A DNA stretch of 64,000 nucleotides from Neurospora crassa OR74A (GCF_000182925.2 NC_026507.1:2232001-2296000), one strand, 5' to 3'; counted from the stretch's first letter, positions 33,000-44,518 are shown. Translations and numbers: made by a program. The notes: generated by a model not told the origin, from the sequence alone.

Positions 33000-35900
33000 T
33001 TTTATATACCCTTTAATTAGTAGGATGGTCTCTTTAGGGGGCTTAGCTTTTTAGGATTTTCCTTATAATACTATTTCAACTCTTCTACCAAATTCTTAAA
33101 ACCCTCTGCTAAATACTATTTATGATCTAGATCCTAGCTTCTCTATTCTACTTAATATTAGAGTTTTCTATTAATTATTTTAAATAATAATATTTAGTAA
33201 ACTTCCTATTCCTCTTCGTTTCCTTCTATAATTTTTCCTTCGGGGTTCGTTTTTATTTAACTTAATAATAAGTTTCCAACGTCTCTCTATAATTGCTCTA
33301 TATAAAATACTTCACAGCCTTTCTATAATATTAGAAGTTCTAATTTATATAAAAATCCCTTTATAAATTTAATTTAGTATAGAGTCTTTATTAGAGGGAA
33401 ATTAAATTTATTATTAGGCCGGTCAATTAACTAATTCTTCTTAATAATAAAAACCCTATTTCCGACCCTAAAATCGGGAACCTTTCGATATTAGTTAATT
33501 TAAACGGTCTATCTCTTTTGAATTTTATTAATAGCTTTGAGGGCCGCTTTTCGATACCTTTATAATACCTTTACTATATTTTAGGCTTCTACCCGATTAA
33601 TCTTCTCCTTGGTAGGTAATCCCGCTCGTAGGGTTCGAATTTACTAATTAAAGGATATTAGTATAGGGTACCCTATAACTACCTTATATAAGGATAAATT
33701 CTTAAAATTCTTATATAGTAAAGTAGTTTAGGTAGAATTTAATGTAGGTAAAGCTATATTCCAATCGTCCTAATTATAATTAATAAACGGTTGTAGTTGC
33801 TAATTTAAATATTAATTTATAATTTCCAAGTTAACCCGCCGTTTGTAAATAACCTAGGCTATTTAATTTCTAAGTAATACCTAATAGTCTTACTAATTCC
33901 TATATAAAGTCCGATATAAATTGTAGACCCTAATCGCTAATGATCTTATCCGGGTATTCGAAGACCTGGTATAGTCCTTAATAATATATTTCGGCCGCCT
34001 GCCTTACTATGACTATATCCTTATAAAGTAGATACTGAAATATTTTTAAAAAGCGATCTACTATTATTAGTATATTATTATATCCTTTTTTATTAATTAG
34101 TATTAATTTAAAGTTTACTATAATATTTTTCTATAAGTAATTATTTTAGACCGGAATAGAATGTAGCTTGCCGGGAGTTTTATTGTATAGGTATTTCAAT
34201 ACTTTATAGTCCTAATAATTTATAATATATCTATCTATATTAGAGGTTATTATTAGCTACTAATATTATTTTTAAACCAACTTTCGAATCTTCGCTTTAT
34301 TAAAGTAAATAATTAGCATCTACGAATAAATACCTCTAATGAAATAAGTACGAAGGTCTTTATTTTTTAGTACTACTAATTTACTTTTATAATAGAATAG
34401 TCTATTTTCGAGGGAAAATGAAATTTCCTTCTATATCGCTTTTTTATAGTACGTAGTTAAGGATAAAGCATCTTAGTTTAACTTTAAGATTTTATTAATT
34501 AGTATAATATTAAATAAATTGGCTGGTTTATTATTAATTAATAGTAGTACTAATATTATACTTAATACTACCAATACTAATCCTATAAATAGGATTATAT
34601 AGAGTTCAGCGGTTAGTATTTTATTCTTATTACTTATAAAGACTAAGTATCCCTCTTTATTTAGTTTTAATAATTATAGAGTATATTAGTCCTCCTTCCT
34701 AACCTTTATAATCTTTAGGTCCTCTAATTTCCGAAATAACGCATTAACCGTTAAGTTCTCCTTTCTTAGGCGATATATTATATAGAATTAGTATTCAAAT
34801 AGTACTTCTAACTACTATACTTATCTATTATTGAGAATTCTCTTATTACTAAGGAATTTTAATACCTAATAATCCGTAATAATAGTAAATAGCGTAGTAC
34901 CTTTTAACTCTAGTTTTTACTATTTAAATACTCTAATAATTACTAATAGTTCTTTATTGTAAATTAGGTAATCAAATTTAGCCAATCCTATAATTTTAGA
35001 ATAGAAAGCTATAGGGTACTAATTACTATAATTTTATTTCTAATTTATTACCCCCGTATATATACTATTGGAAGCGTCCGTCTTTAATTTCATTTCTCAA
35101 TTATAATTAAAGTAGGCTAGAATAGGTATTGCGAAAAGAGATTCTTTTAGCTTTATACATATTTCTTAGTAATGTTTTAATTATTAAAATAGTAATTTTT
35201 TTTAATAAGGTTTATAAGCGGTTTAGCGATTTTATTAAAATCCTTAATAAATTTTCGGTAAAAATTATAGAACCCTAAGAAAGCCTATATCCCCTTTATA
35301 ATTGTAGGCTATTTCTAATCCTTAATAATAGTAATTTTCTCCGGATTTACGGAAATACTATTTATTCCAATAATAAATCCCAAAAACTTGGTCTTCGTTA
35401 CTCTAAACTCATATTTTTTAATATTAATTTACAACCCAGCCTCCTATAGTCTTATTAGTACTTTCAATATATAGTCGTTATACTCAATTATATTATTGGA
35501 ATAGATTAGAATATTATTAATATAAGTACTATAGAATATATTTAAATAATTAATTAGGATATTATTAATAAATCGTTAGAACAAGGAGGGTCCTTTAGTA
35601 AGTCCCAATAATAGTACTTTATATTTATATATTCCGTAGTAAATTTCAAAGGTCGTTAAATCTTTATAGTCTAGATATATTCTAATTTAATAGAAGGCTT
35701 ATCGAATATCGATTTTGGAAAATATTTTAGCTTATCTAATACGAACTATAATCTTATTAATGAAGGGTAGGGGATACCTATCCTTCTTTAATAGTATATT
35801 GAACTTTCAATAATTTATATAAAACTTCAATCCTCTATTAACCTTTAAAACGAATAATACGGGTACGGCCTAAAGAGCCGAATTAGCTTTGATAAATCCT

Positions 35901-37400
35901 GTTTAGAGGTTTTCCGTAATATGTTTCTAGTATTCTTCTAATTCCTTAAAAATTATTTTATATAGAGAGTTATACTTTAGATCGCTAGGACTATTTCTTT
36001 CTTCTAGGAGAATCTAATAATTTACTTTATCTTTATATTGAGGGAGAATATCCGAGTTGTATTTATTAAAGATATTAATATAATTATAGTATTTAGTAGG
36101 TAATTTTTCGAGAATAAGGGTTCGATATTCGTTATTATCTAATAGTAGGATTTAATTCTTTAAATTATCTATTAAACCGTTAATTTCGTATAGGTTAGTT
36201 AATTCTATAGGGGCCCCCTATTTTATATAATAGTCGAAAACTACCGTATTAACAATAACTATATCTCGAGGGCGTTCCCTTACCAATCTAAACATTTTCT
36301 TTAATCTATACGGGCCTTAACTATCTTAAAAGGGGTAATTAGTTTGATATTAGTCCGTTCTATTCTTTCGGATAGTCTATTCTATTTAGGCGATTTCGGC
36401 CTCTTTATATATTTATATTTAATACTATCGTACAAATCCTATTCTATTTCCTTAATTTATAAAATTCTTATACCGTAAGTATAATATTTAATAGTATAGA
36501 GTTCTTTGGGTCGCTAGTCGACTACTAGAATACTATTATTAGGGGAAACGGTTAGTTTCTTTAGTAGCGACGAACTTTAAATAGCTTTTAATTTAGAGAT
36601 GCAACTCTATAAAATTCGTTCCGTAGGGGAGGCGTTCCGAGGATTAAATTCTATTATACTTTCTTTTAAATAGATTTTTTCCTCTACTTTCAATATCCCG
36701 AGACCTCCTCCACCTATTTCTACTATTATTTAGTCGAATTCCTTTATATCTTCCTTAATACTTCCTTCTTCCTATAATAATTGGTATTGAAACTATAAGA
36801 ATATTCTATTAACCCTTCTCTTATCTTTCCGATTTATTAAGAAGGTCCTTCGGTCAACGTCCTCTTAGTAATCCGGGTGGTTTAGAAGTTAGGGCTCTTT
36901 TATTTTAATATTGCGAATATCCGGGGCCGGGATTAAGGATTTCAGGAAATATAGTAATTAGTTATAATAATTGACTAAAATACAATAATATTTTAATTAT
37001 ATCCTTCTAATAATTATATCCCGGCCCAAATTAGGGAGTACAATTATTTATTCGTTATAGAATTTGTATTTTTAGAGGTAGATATATCCCTTTATTGCTT
37101 TATTAATAACATTAAATTCGGTTTGTCGGTAGGGAGTAATATATTTGGGTTGAAAGTTATTATACGTTTCCAATTATAGGTAGTTTAGACGTTTGGCGAA
37201 TATATTGCTTATAATAAGATAAATATCTATTCCTATATCGATTAAGGTTTTTATAGTAGAGATTAATAATCTATTTTGAATTATCTTATAATTAATTAGA
37301 AAAGAAGAGCTTTTACCTAAATAATTATTTAATTGAAAGGTAATTATTACTACCAATGCTTTTATTATATTATCTCTTTTTATAATCGATATTTCTCCTA
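33000..37400 (-). pseudogene. pol of Gypsy-2 (PR-RT-RH-IN-chromodomain), RIP-inactivated
   Basis: Protease: a stop-free stretch at 37174-37356 with LNNYLGKSSSFLINYKI and LIDIGIDIYLIISNIFAKRL, close to Gypsy-1. Reverse transcriptase active site YINN at 35513-35524 (YIDD expected). RNase H and integrase follow to about 33400. Chromodomain at about 33175-33060: V-E-stop-R-S-stop-DLDH then YLAEGFKNLVEELK, aligned with IEWRG...YLVEGFKNVVKELK of Gypsy-1. It lies just before the polypurine tract and 3' LTR, as in chromoviruses. Stops are mainly TAA/TAG; nothing suggests an intact protein. Confidence 0.9.
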
Positions 37401-37599
37401 AGAAGGAGGCTAATTGCTTTAGGGTATTTAGTTTTCCGATTACTCTTCTAGAATAACCTCGTCCGCCTCCTTATTAAATGAATCTTCTATATCCAAATTG
37501 GTAATTATAATTCCGTTAGGAATATTTAGGAAGGTTATTATTATAGTATTAAATTAAGAAGCCTTATACTTTTTGTAAGTTTATTTAATATAATTATAG

Positions 37600-40200
37600 T
37601 CCGGGTATTCGACTACTTAGTATCCTTCCTTTTCGTAAATAAAATATTTTCCTTCGGTTTAGAGTTAGCGATATTTCTCTACGCTAGGCTTTTTATAAAA
37701 GAAGGATAATCCGGGTAATTGATTTCTTCCCGGGTTGGAGGCCGATATAGCTATTGTTTTTATTCCTAGACCTTTATACCGAAGTTTCCTAAAAGAGGAG
37801 GTTAATAATAATATTATATTTAATTAGTAATTCTTATTAATAAATTAAATAATAGCGTAGTAATTTTCGAAACTTTTATTAAGGTCGAAGTATATAGTAG
37901 TAGTAGGTTCGTATAATTATTCAAGTAATTTCCTTTTTAGGGTAAATTTCTAATAATAGTTAGGGATGTGGATTTACCCGGCTAATTGTATAAATTTAAC
38001 CTTAAAATCTTAGAATTACTTATTATCCTTTATAATTAATTTTTTAAATTCTATATTTGCTTTTTCAATTATATTCTTATTTAAATAGCTGTCCTTTAAA
38101 TAGTTAATTAATTAATTAATAATAGTTAAATAGGGTAGGTTACTATTATATTTATATACGAAAGGGAGTATAGCTTTTACGGCTTTACCTTCTAAACGTC
38201 TTACTACTATATTGAAAGCGGTACATTTAGTAGCGAAATAGTCGGTGTTAATTTCTAATATATTATAAATTTAATAAAGCTATATTTTAAAAGATACTTT
38301 ATTTCTATTGGATTCCCTATAGAAGAGAGGAATATTAGGGACTTTAGTAGACTTTTTTCCCTAATTTTTAAAAGAGTAGGATAATTATTCTAAATTAGGG
38401 CGAGGGGATTAATTTATCGGAGTAAAAGAGGGTTACTTCCGACGTTTATCTTCTCCTATACATTTATTAAAGTATTTCCCACTAGAATCATTTAACTAAT
38501 TAAAATTAAATTTATTATTAAATAAATTAGGGTTACCTACATTAGCCCTTTAACTTCTATAACTATTATTAATATTACTATAATTTCCTCTACTTAAAAG
38601 GTTAAAGACCTATATTATTTTAATTAATATACCCTTATCCTCTAGATGCGTTTTAACTAGAATTTTATTAAAGGCTCCGTTAATATCCTATTCTAGTAAA
38701 ATACAGACCTTACGTTTCTAATAGAAATTATTTGAAGTAGATTTAGCGAAATTCCTTACGAATTTTTCCTCCTCATTTTAAATTAAAGATTATAAAGTAG
38801 GAAGGTCGCTAATTATTAAAGTCTTCTTAAGGTATCTATTGGTTTTTCTTAAATTAATTATTTTATTTCTAGTAATTTATAGATATTAACGAATATAGTT
38901 AATAAGAAGGTCCGCGGCCTTCTTTTCTTTACGCAATAGGGTAAATTCGTCTCTTATTATATTAATATCCTTCTTTAGTTCGAAGATTCGCTTTTAAAGT
39001 TCATAAAATACGGGGGTTTTATAAGGGATTTTAGTTGTATTTAATTAAACTATTAGGGCATTAACCTTTCCTTTAAGGTAGGCGATCTCTATTTGATTTA
39101 TAGTTTTTTGGGCGTCTAATCCTTCTATATAGGATTTAATAGCCTTATTAGCACGGAAATTGTAATTAATAGCTATATTAATTAACGATTTATTATAAGC
39201 GAATCGAATCCGTTTAATTTTCTTACGTTCTTCGTACAATTCTTCTTCGGTACGCTAATACGCTACTTCCAAATCGATTGACTGCTTCTAGAAATCGATT
39301 TTATCTTTAGAAGCCGTAATAGGTATATTGCGTTCGTCCTTAACCTATACGATAGTAGCGTTTTACTCCTTTGTCTTCTAAATAAAGTAAATAATAAAGG
39401 AGTGTATTTTGCGGATTATAATATTAATATAGTTAATTATTTTTACTAAGTCGTTAATTAAGGTATGGAAAGTCTATAAGGAGAGAAAGCGGATATAGAT
39501 TTATTCTATATAACAGCAGAGTTTTAATTATAGAGGCTAGTAAATTGAATAAAGGTTATTATATTCTTCTGAAGTCCTAATATTATAGATTTTTGGTTTT
39601 TATTAGTAAACAATTGGAAATAAATATATTTAAAGCTTTATTAAATTTTAAAATAGTCGGTTATATAATTAGTATAATCGATAATATCTTTTAATAAATT
39701 ATTAAATAATAGTGCTAATCGTACACCATTTATTTTTGGATCTATATTGGTAAAATATAGGTCTCTTATTTATTGTAATATAAAACCGGCGAAATCCTTT
39801 ATACTAGGGTCGGATTTATCCTTAGGAATGGCGGGGATTATTTTATTTAATTTACTTATATTAAGCAATATATACTTAACTATAAAAAGGTTAGAGGGAA
39901 TATTATTATAAAGGTCCTAGAATAATTTAATATTGAAGTATATTTTTTAATAATGTAATAGCTAAACTATATTGAAAGTCCCCTCAACTTTCTTAAGAGG
40001 TAGGCAGTTGGGTATATTATATTATATAGTAATATACTTTTATAGAGTAAATAAATTATATATTCTGGAGGAGTTGGGGGAGCGGCGATTTTTATTTTAA
40101 ATGCTTATAGTAGGGGTTTTTAATTGTTCGCTAGAATTTAATAATAGTAATTTAGGGTATATAATAGGAGGGGTAGGCATTTCGGCCTCCTTAATATTAG
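37600..40200 (-). pseudogene. gag of Gypsy-2, RIP-inactivated
   Basis: Minus-strand relic matching Gypsy-1 gag part by part: an N-terminal region near 39900-39500 (IYFNIKLFQDLYNNIPSN), a coiled-coil region (39045-39239 is still open: MYEERKKIKRIRFAYNKSL, against LYEEREKIKYIRLVYNKSL), a capsid region, and a zinc knuckle near 37605-37655 reading YFIYEKEGY where CFICEKEGH is expected. The knuckle residues changed exactly as in Gypsy-1 (Cys and His to Tyr). The start codon was not identified with confidence. Confidence 0.85.
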
Positions 40201-40499
40201 TATTAGTATTATATAATATATAATTATCCGCCGTAGGATTGTCCTCGGGCTAGCCTCTAGGGCTATTTACTATATTAGAATTTATTACTCTAAATCGTAA
40301 TAAATACGGATTTCGAAGTAGAATCTTATAATATCGGGTTTTCGCTACGGTAATAATTTGTCAGATTCTTACGTTTTAAGCGGTTGGTTATAGCGATTTT
40401 AAGTATTTATTGGGTTCTCGCCGTTACAATAGACGATTTCAATTGTCGGGTTTTAATTGAATATAGAATATTATAATTACTATCCCTAGTTTAATAATA

Positions 40500-40515
40500 G
40501 ATAACTTTAATATTA
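40500..40515 (-). promoter_or_regulatory. self-priming primer-binding site of Gypsy-2
   Basis: In element sense TAATATTAAAGTTA directly follows the 5' LTR. Its complement TAACTTTAATATTA occurs without mismatch inside the LTR (plus coordinates 40579-40594), about 157-172 nt from the LTR start, the same place as in Gypsy-1. Confidence 0.78.
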
Positions 40516-40750
40516 TGTGAGGGCGTACACAATTATAAGAGTAAGCTAGTTCAAGGAGGTTGTAGTATAATTTAATATAATATTAAAGTTAAAGAGAGGA
40601 AGAGTAAAGGTGTAAAGGTGAGCTAGTTGCGTGGGGTTTTGTAGTGTGTGCGCGCCAAGCTCTGTTAAGGTGTAGTGGGGTACACGGTGAAGGCGCGCCA
40701 CCACGTGACCTCTGGCACCTCTTGGGCAGTCGTGGTACTGGACTATGACA
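40516..40750 (-). repeat. 5' LTR of Gypsy-2
   Basis: 235 bp. The sense start is TGTCATAGTCCAGTACCACG, like Gypsy-1 TGTCATGGCCCAGAACCATG. GC-rich, with many CA/TG retained near its outer edge. Confidence 0.93.
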
Positions 40751-40755
40751 GTAGT

Positions 40756-41260
40756 ATAAATAAACTGGATATTTAAATCACGTTATTAGAGAAGATTGTA
40801 GATGTATATTATTTAATTTGTAGTAATAGTCCGTAATTGAAAGATGAGGTAGCTATATCATTACTCTAATAGACTATAACCTTGATAAATAAGGTTTAAT
40901 AGTCGTACGGTTTATTTACAACTATCCTTCGCAAATACTTATAAAGTAATTCGAAATAGGTAGTCTAGTACAATTTTTTGTAATATAGTACGTTGTATTT
41001 TGTATAGTTATTGGAGGTAGCTTCTATATTAGGCGTAGTTATATTAGTAGATAACCCTCCTATGCTTGCTTTTATTAGGTCCTTTTTCGTATTTGTACGA
41101 CTATTAAACTATAGTATTAAATTGATTGCGGTAGAATATTTCAATGAGTTGCGCAAAGATATTAAAGAAATTAAAGTTGGGTAGTAGTTTGAAGAAGGGA
41201 TCGTCGGTTAGTATAGTCTACTTTTATTCGCTAGGTAGGATCGATAGCGCTAGCAAAGAG
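40756..41260 (-). pseudogene. MULE-A transposase, N-terminal FAR1-like piece
   Basis: The minus strand reads DDPFFKLLPNFNFFNIFAQL, matching the start of MULE-C (NDPFFIIEPIKECNKLFAHL at about 56620), then RNQFNTIVQQSYKYEKGPNK and QRTILQKIVLDYLFRITL, corresponding to the FAR1-type zinc-binding region of MULE transposases (CPF/CDY...). Several Cys are lost. The piece ends at the Gypsy-2 TSD. It shows that MULE-A transcription ran from the right end. Confidence 0.7.
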
Positions 41261-41369
41261 GAAGTACGACGATGGCGGTGTAGTTGCTAGTTGTATGAAG
41301 GTATTTAGATTAATTATTAGTATTTAAAAGTACTTAAAATTAATTAATTTGAATTAAATTGCGTATATT

Positions 41370-41430
41370 AAGTATGTAGAGTATAAATAGGTATAGTATA
41401 AATGGATATAGTATATAGGTATAGTATAGG
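41370..41430 (+). repeat. degenerate short tandem repeat near MULE-A right end
   Basis: Repeated TAGTATAAATRGATA-like units, comparable to the minisatellite at the same relative position in MITE-1. Confidence 0.55.
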
Positions 41431-41489
41431 TACGATCAATTGTATGAAAAAAGGGGAAAAGAAATGACTAAGGTATAGCGATATGGTGT

Positions 41490-41620
41490 GTATTGAAAAG
41501 ACGAAATTTTACGGGTAAAAATAGGAATTATAATATTAGGTGTTATTAGCTGGACCGCCCGATTTTTCTAGGTAGGGGAGGGTGCGGGTAGGAACGGTTG
41601 GGGTGCGGGTAGGCTTTCCC
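41490..41620 (-). repeat. right terminal inverted repeat and subterminal block of MULE-A
   Basis: The inward sequence from 41620 starts GGGAAAGCCTACCCGCACCC; farther in, CAGCTAATAACACCTAATAT and TTTCGTCTTTTCAATACACA match the subterminal block of MULE-B, MULE-C and both MITEs. Followed by TSD TTTACTAT (41621-41628). Confidence 0.88.
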
Positions 41621-42661
41621 TTTACTATATATTTAACTGTATATTAGGGAGTTGAATGTAATATATCGAAATCTCTTATACCAGGTTGATTAATTGTTAT
41701 ACACTATATTATATAGTAGATATATATATTATATTTAACCTTCTTTATATATAAATTGAAATATTTAATTTAACTACGGGGGTAAAGATTAAGAAATATC
41801 TCGAATAGTAATATCTAGTTATTCGAAATTCGTTAATAAGTTAATTGGAAAGCGGTCCTTATTGAATATAATAACGTTTAGGCGGAGGAGCCGGAGCCGG
41901 GTTAGTAACTAGGGGTTCCAGAGCCGGAGGTAGAGCGGGACCTAAATATTCTTCCTGTTAGCCTATAGGTTCTATTTATCAACCTATAGGTTATCCTTGA
42001 GGCCCTATAGGTTATTCTTTAAGCCCTACAAGTTATTGTACTCAACCTAGAGGCTATCATTAATTATTTAGTATATTTATGAATTTTAATTAGTAGAAGG
42101 CTGGGGTCTAATATTTAATCCCTACGAAAGTATACCTTTCATTAATCGATATCCCTAAGAATACTACCTGATATATTAGGGGCTATACCAACTTTTATTT
42201 TATTAGCTTTTCGTAAAATCTTCTCGAATCTCTCTTCTTATAATATATTAAGGTTTTTGATAATAATATTGTTTACGGGAATGTTAACTATATTATTTAT
42301 TATATCCACGTTTTCTAATAAAATATTCAACTGTTCCTAAATAATATTAATATTTAAATACTTAGGGTAGTAGTCTTTCAAGAACCGAAGGTAAATATTA
42401 GTTTTATACTACTTAACTTTAAACTCTTTATATATACGGTTGAGGTTAGGGTAGTTTTAAGTATTTCGTAGCCTGAGTAAAACAATATTAATTTCTTTAA
42501 GTAATTTAGGTAATTGGCAGTAACTATAAGAAATATTATCAAGGAAATTAAATAGTAACATTTATATTCTTACTACTAGTGGCGGAAAGTATAAATACTT
42601 AGCGGGAGTATTAGTATATTGATAAAATTATTAGTAGAAGTAAAAGAAATCAATTAATAAA
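41621..42661 (-). pseudogene. Helitron-B, second piece
   Basis: From about 42550 the minus strand reads FNFLDNISYSYCQLPKLLKE then INIVLLRLRN, matching INFLRNISYIYYQLPLFP...NIIILRLRRV of Helitron-A (about 11150), then YKTNIYLRFLKDYYPKYL and IINNIVNIPVNN. It precedes the 5126-6684 piece in protein order, and the two meet exactly at the MULE-A TSD. Near 41960-42060 the minus strand has three imperfect copies of a unit around AACCTATAGG. Stops are few (TAA/TAG). Confidence 0.75.
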
Positions 42662-43199
42662 ATACAGTTCCCCTGGACGGAGCTAAAGTCCAGGGGAGAC
42701 AGAGAGACGCTCTAGAATCTACTTAGTTAAGAAAAAAAGAAAAAAAAAATAGCTGAACTAACCAGGTGACCTTCGAAAATGGTAATAATAAGAATAACCA
42801 TTAAGCTAAAAGCTTAACTAGTTTCTTAAATGAATAGTTGAATTTTGCCTCCTATATTACCTGCTTTCCCCTCCCCCCCTCCCCCCTAATATTTTTTTTT
42901 TAAAAAAAAAAATTCATTTTTTCGCTTTTCGAGAATTTTCAACTTTCAGCCCTGACCCTAACCCCCTTTCCAGGCGCTTCAGGGTTAAGGGTGCAGTCTG
43001 GGACTTGGTCGTTTTTAAAACTTGGTCATTTTTTGGACTTGGTCATTTGCAACGCCCAGGCGCATTTATTTTACTACCAAAATCCTTATTTTCAACTTCT
43101 TTTGCATTTTCCTCAACAACCAGAGCGTGCACCACAATGCGACCGGTACCAAAATGACCGCCTTTCTTTTCTCGTCATTTTGGCACTATATATATTTAA
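42662..43199 (-). mobile_element. unit X, left part: lightly mutated insertion in Helitron-B
   Basis: Base composition changes abruptly at about 42662 from RIP-mutated to ordinary. The block is cut at 43200 by MULE-B and resumes at 53402-53694. It contains a hairpin at its tip, homopolymer tracts (T10/A11 at about 42890-42910) and repeated ACTTGGTC(A/G)TTTTT (43004-43045). ATAAA occurs at both outer edges (42657-42661 and 53695-53699), a possible 5-bp TSD. No coding function recognised. Together about 830 bp. Class undetermined: LTR-type or another non-autonomous element. Confidence 0.5.
42669..42697. repeat. perfect hairpin at the tip of unit X
   Basis: TCCCCTGGAC and GTCCAGGGGA form a 10-bp stem around a 9-nt loop, only 7-8 nt from the inferred end of unit X. 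Confidence 0.75.
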
Positions 43200-43420
43200 G
43201 AGTAATTCTCCGCACACCCACCCCATTTCCTACATACACCCAAAAACCCAAAATAGTGGGTCTAGACAGCCGATGACACCTAACATTGTAAATCCCGTTT
43301 TTATCCGCTAAATTCCGTCTTTTCAATACACGCAACATTTCCCTTAACTTAGTCGTTTTTTTCACTCTTTTACACACAGCCAGTCGCACCCCATCTATAC
43401 CGCTAGCCATTTATACATCG
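43200..43420 (+). repeat. left TIR and subterminal block of MULE-B
   Basis: TIR of about 25 bp, then a ~190-bp block (CAGCCGATGACACCTAACAT, CCCGTTTTTATCC, CAATACACGCAACATTTCCC, CACACAGCCAGTCGCACC) nearly identical to the left side of MITE-2. Barely mutated. Confidence 0.85.
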
Positions 43421-43540
43421 CGTACCAACCACACTACAATACCTCAATACCCTCAACGTATATAATTTTACTCAAATCAATTAATTTCAATTATTTATAA
43501 TTACCTTTAATTGCGTTCAATCGTTAATAGTTGATAAATA

Positions 43541-43879
43541 TCGCTTGGAACTTCCAATAGTACCCCCTCCTTTATACAACTTTATTACTATTACGATTTA
43601 TATATCCTCCTCGGCCGGATACCTTTATAAATAATTACGCCTCTTTCGATAGCGAAGTTGAATAGGTTATCCCCCCCGACAATAATACCTTTATTCTCTA
43701 GCCTACCGATTTAAATTCTACTATACTAGAAGTTATTGAAATATACCATTATTATTAATTCAATATATTTATATTTCGTACCAACTTCTTTATAAAGGGA
43801 TTATATATTAGTAAGCTCTACTATAAAGTCTATCAATACAATTATATTGAACTTATACCCAACGTAGACGTTAACCCTT
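43541..43879 (+). pseudogene. MULE-B transposase, N-terminal piece
   Basis: A plus-strand relic with RIP stops before MITE-2. The position matches the N-terminal region of MULE-A and MULE-C; the sequence itself is too degraded for a firm domain call. Confidence 0.5.
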
Positions 43880-43887
43880 ATAAAAAA

Positions 43888-44510
43888 GGGTAAACCTCCG
43901 CACACCTACTTCAAACCTACAAATACCCAAAACCAGGGAAAAGTGGGACTGTGCAGCTGATGACACCTGACATTGTGAATCCCGTTTTTACCCGCAAAAT
44001 TTCGTCTTTCAAATACACGCAACATTTCCTTCAACTTAGTTATTTCTTTGACTCTTTTTCACACAGCCAGTTGCACTGACACCAGCACTCTACACGCATC
44101 CACATTAAAAAGTCATTAACAGCCTCCTCTAATAAACTATCTAAATTATTAAATATCTATATTATTGAGAGTAGAGTAGAGTAGAGTAGAGTAGAGTAGA
44201 GTAGAGTAGAGTAGAGTAGAGTAGAGTAGAGTAGAGTAGAGTAGAGTAGAGTAGAGTAGAGTAGAGTAGAGTAGAGTAGAGTAGAGTAGAGTAGAGTAGA
44301 GTAGAGTTCCCTCAACGCTATAAAGTATTACTAGATTAGCGCTAATATATTTGCTGCATGGGATTTGCTGTATGGGATTTACTGGGTTAGAATGTGCAAG
44401 ACATCACAAAGCACGGTTTTTACAACTAAAACGACGTATTTTACATGACAGCTGACATGCCTCCTTTTTGGGTGTATGTAGGTTTGGGGTGGGTGTGCGG
44501 AGGTTTACCT
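43888..44510. mobile_element. MITE-2: 623-bp non-autonomous MULE-type element
   Basis: Inverted ends GGGTAAACCTCCGCACACCT and its complement, with identical 8-bp TSDs ATAAAAAA (43880-43887, 44511-44518). The left ~190 bp are nearly the same as the left end of MULE-B, its host, so it is an internally deleted relative. The middle is mostly a (GAGTA)n array. Little mutated; no coding region. Confidence 0.9.
44168..44306 (+). repeat. (GAGTA)n microsatellite
   Basis: About 28 uninterrupted copies of the 5-bp unit AGAGT, without a single point change, in the centre of MITE-2. Confidence 0.98.
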
Positions 44511-44518
44511 ATAAAAAA

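Larger units (their letters stand above)
32470..40750 (-). mobile_element. Gypsy-2: chromodomain LTR retrotransposon nested in MULE-A
   Basis: Two 235-bp LTRs (32470-32704, 40516-40750) with TSDs GTAGC (32465-32469) and GTAGT (40751-40755), differing by one C/T. Minus-strand order is gag, protease, reverse transcriptase, RNase H, integrase, chromodomain. Proteins align in every domain with Gypsy-1, but the LTRs are alike mainly at both tips and in the ~75 nt at the sense 3' end; the middle of U3 is divergent. Total 8281 bp, almost the length of Gypsy-1 (8339 bp). Confidence 0.93.
6685..41620 (-). mobile_element. MULE-A: Mutator-like transposon inflated to 35 kb by nested insertions
   Basis: The left end (AGGAAACCCTCCCCGCACCCC, 6685) and right end (complement GGGAAAGCCTACCCGCACCCC, 41620) are inverted copies that continue through AACCGTTCCTACCCGCACCC. 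The flanks are identical, TTTACTAT at 6677-6684 and 41621-41628, so this is one insertion. Its own transposase (minus) appears as pieces at 40756-41260, 32261-32469, 16640-17264 and 6898-7560, in protein order, with Gypsy-2, Copia-1 (holding Gypsy-1) and Helitron-A between them. Own sequence without these is about 4.5 kb against about 3.1 kb for MULE-B and MULE-C, so a further insert of roughly 1.3-1.4 kb is expected in 7.57-9.45 kb. Confidence 0.88.

Noticed and set aside
6685-41620. A 35-kb giant mobile element (Starship-like cargo element)
   Set aside because: No DUF3435/YR captain gene and no host cargo were seen. The length is explained by nested LTR elements and a Helitron, and the ends are MULE-type with an 8-bp TSD.
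42711-42714. CTAG after the unit X hairpin as a Helitron 3' end
   Set aside because: It lies on the inner side of the hairpin and is followed by A rather than T; the inferred unit X border is on the other side.
42950-42995. Telomere-like sequence (CCCTGACCCTAACCCCC, AGGGTTAAGGG)
   Set aside because: Only single imperfect units, no tandem array; chance or unit X sequence.
42991-43311. 106-codon open frame
   Set aside because: Crosses the MULE-B end at 43200 and ends in its TIR; low-complexity and without a domain.
44168-44306. CRISPR-like array
   Set aside because: A simple 5-bp microsatellite without spacers.
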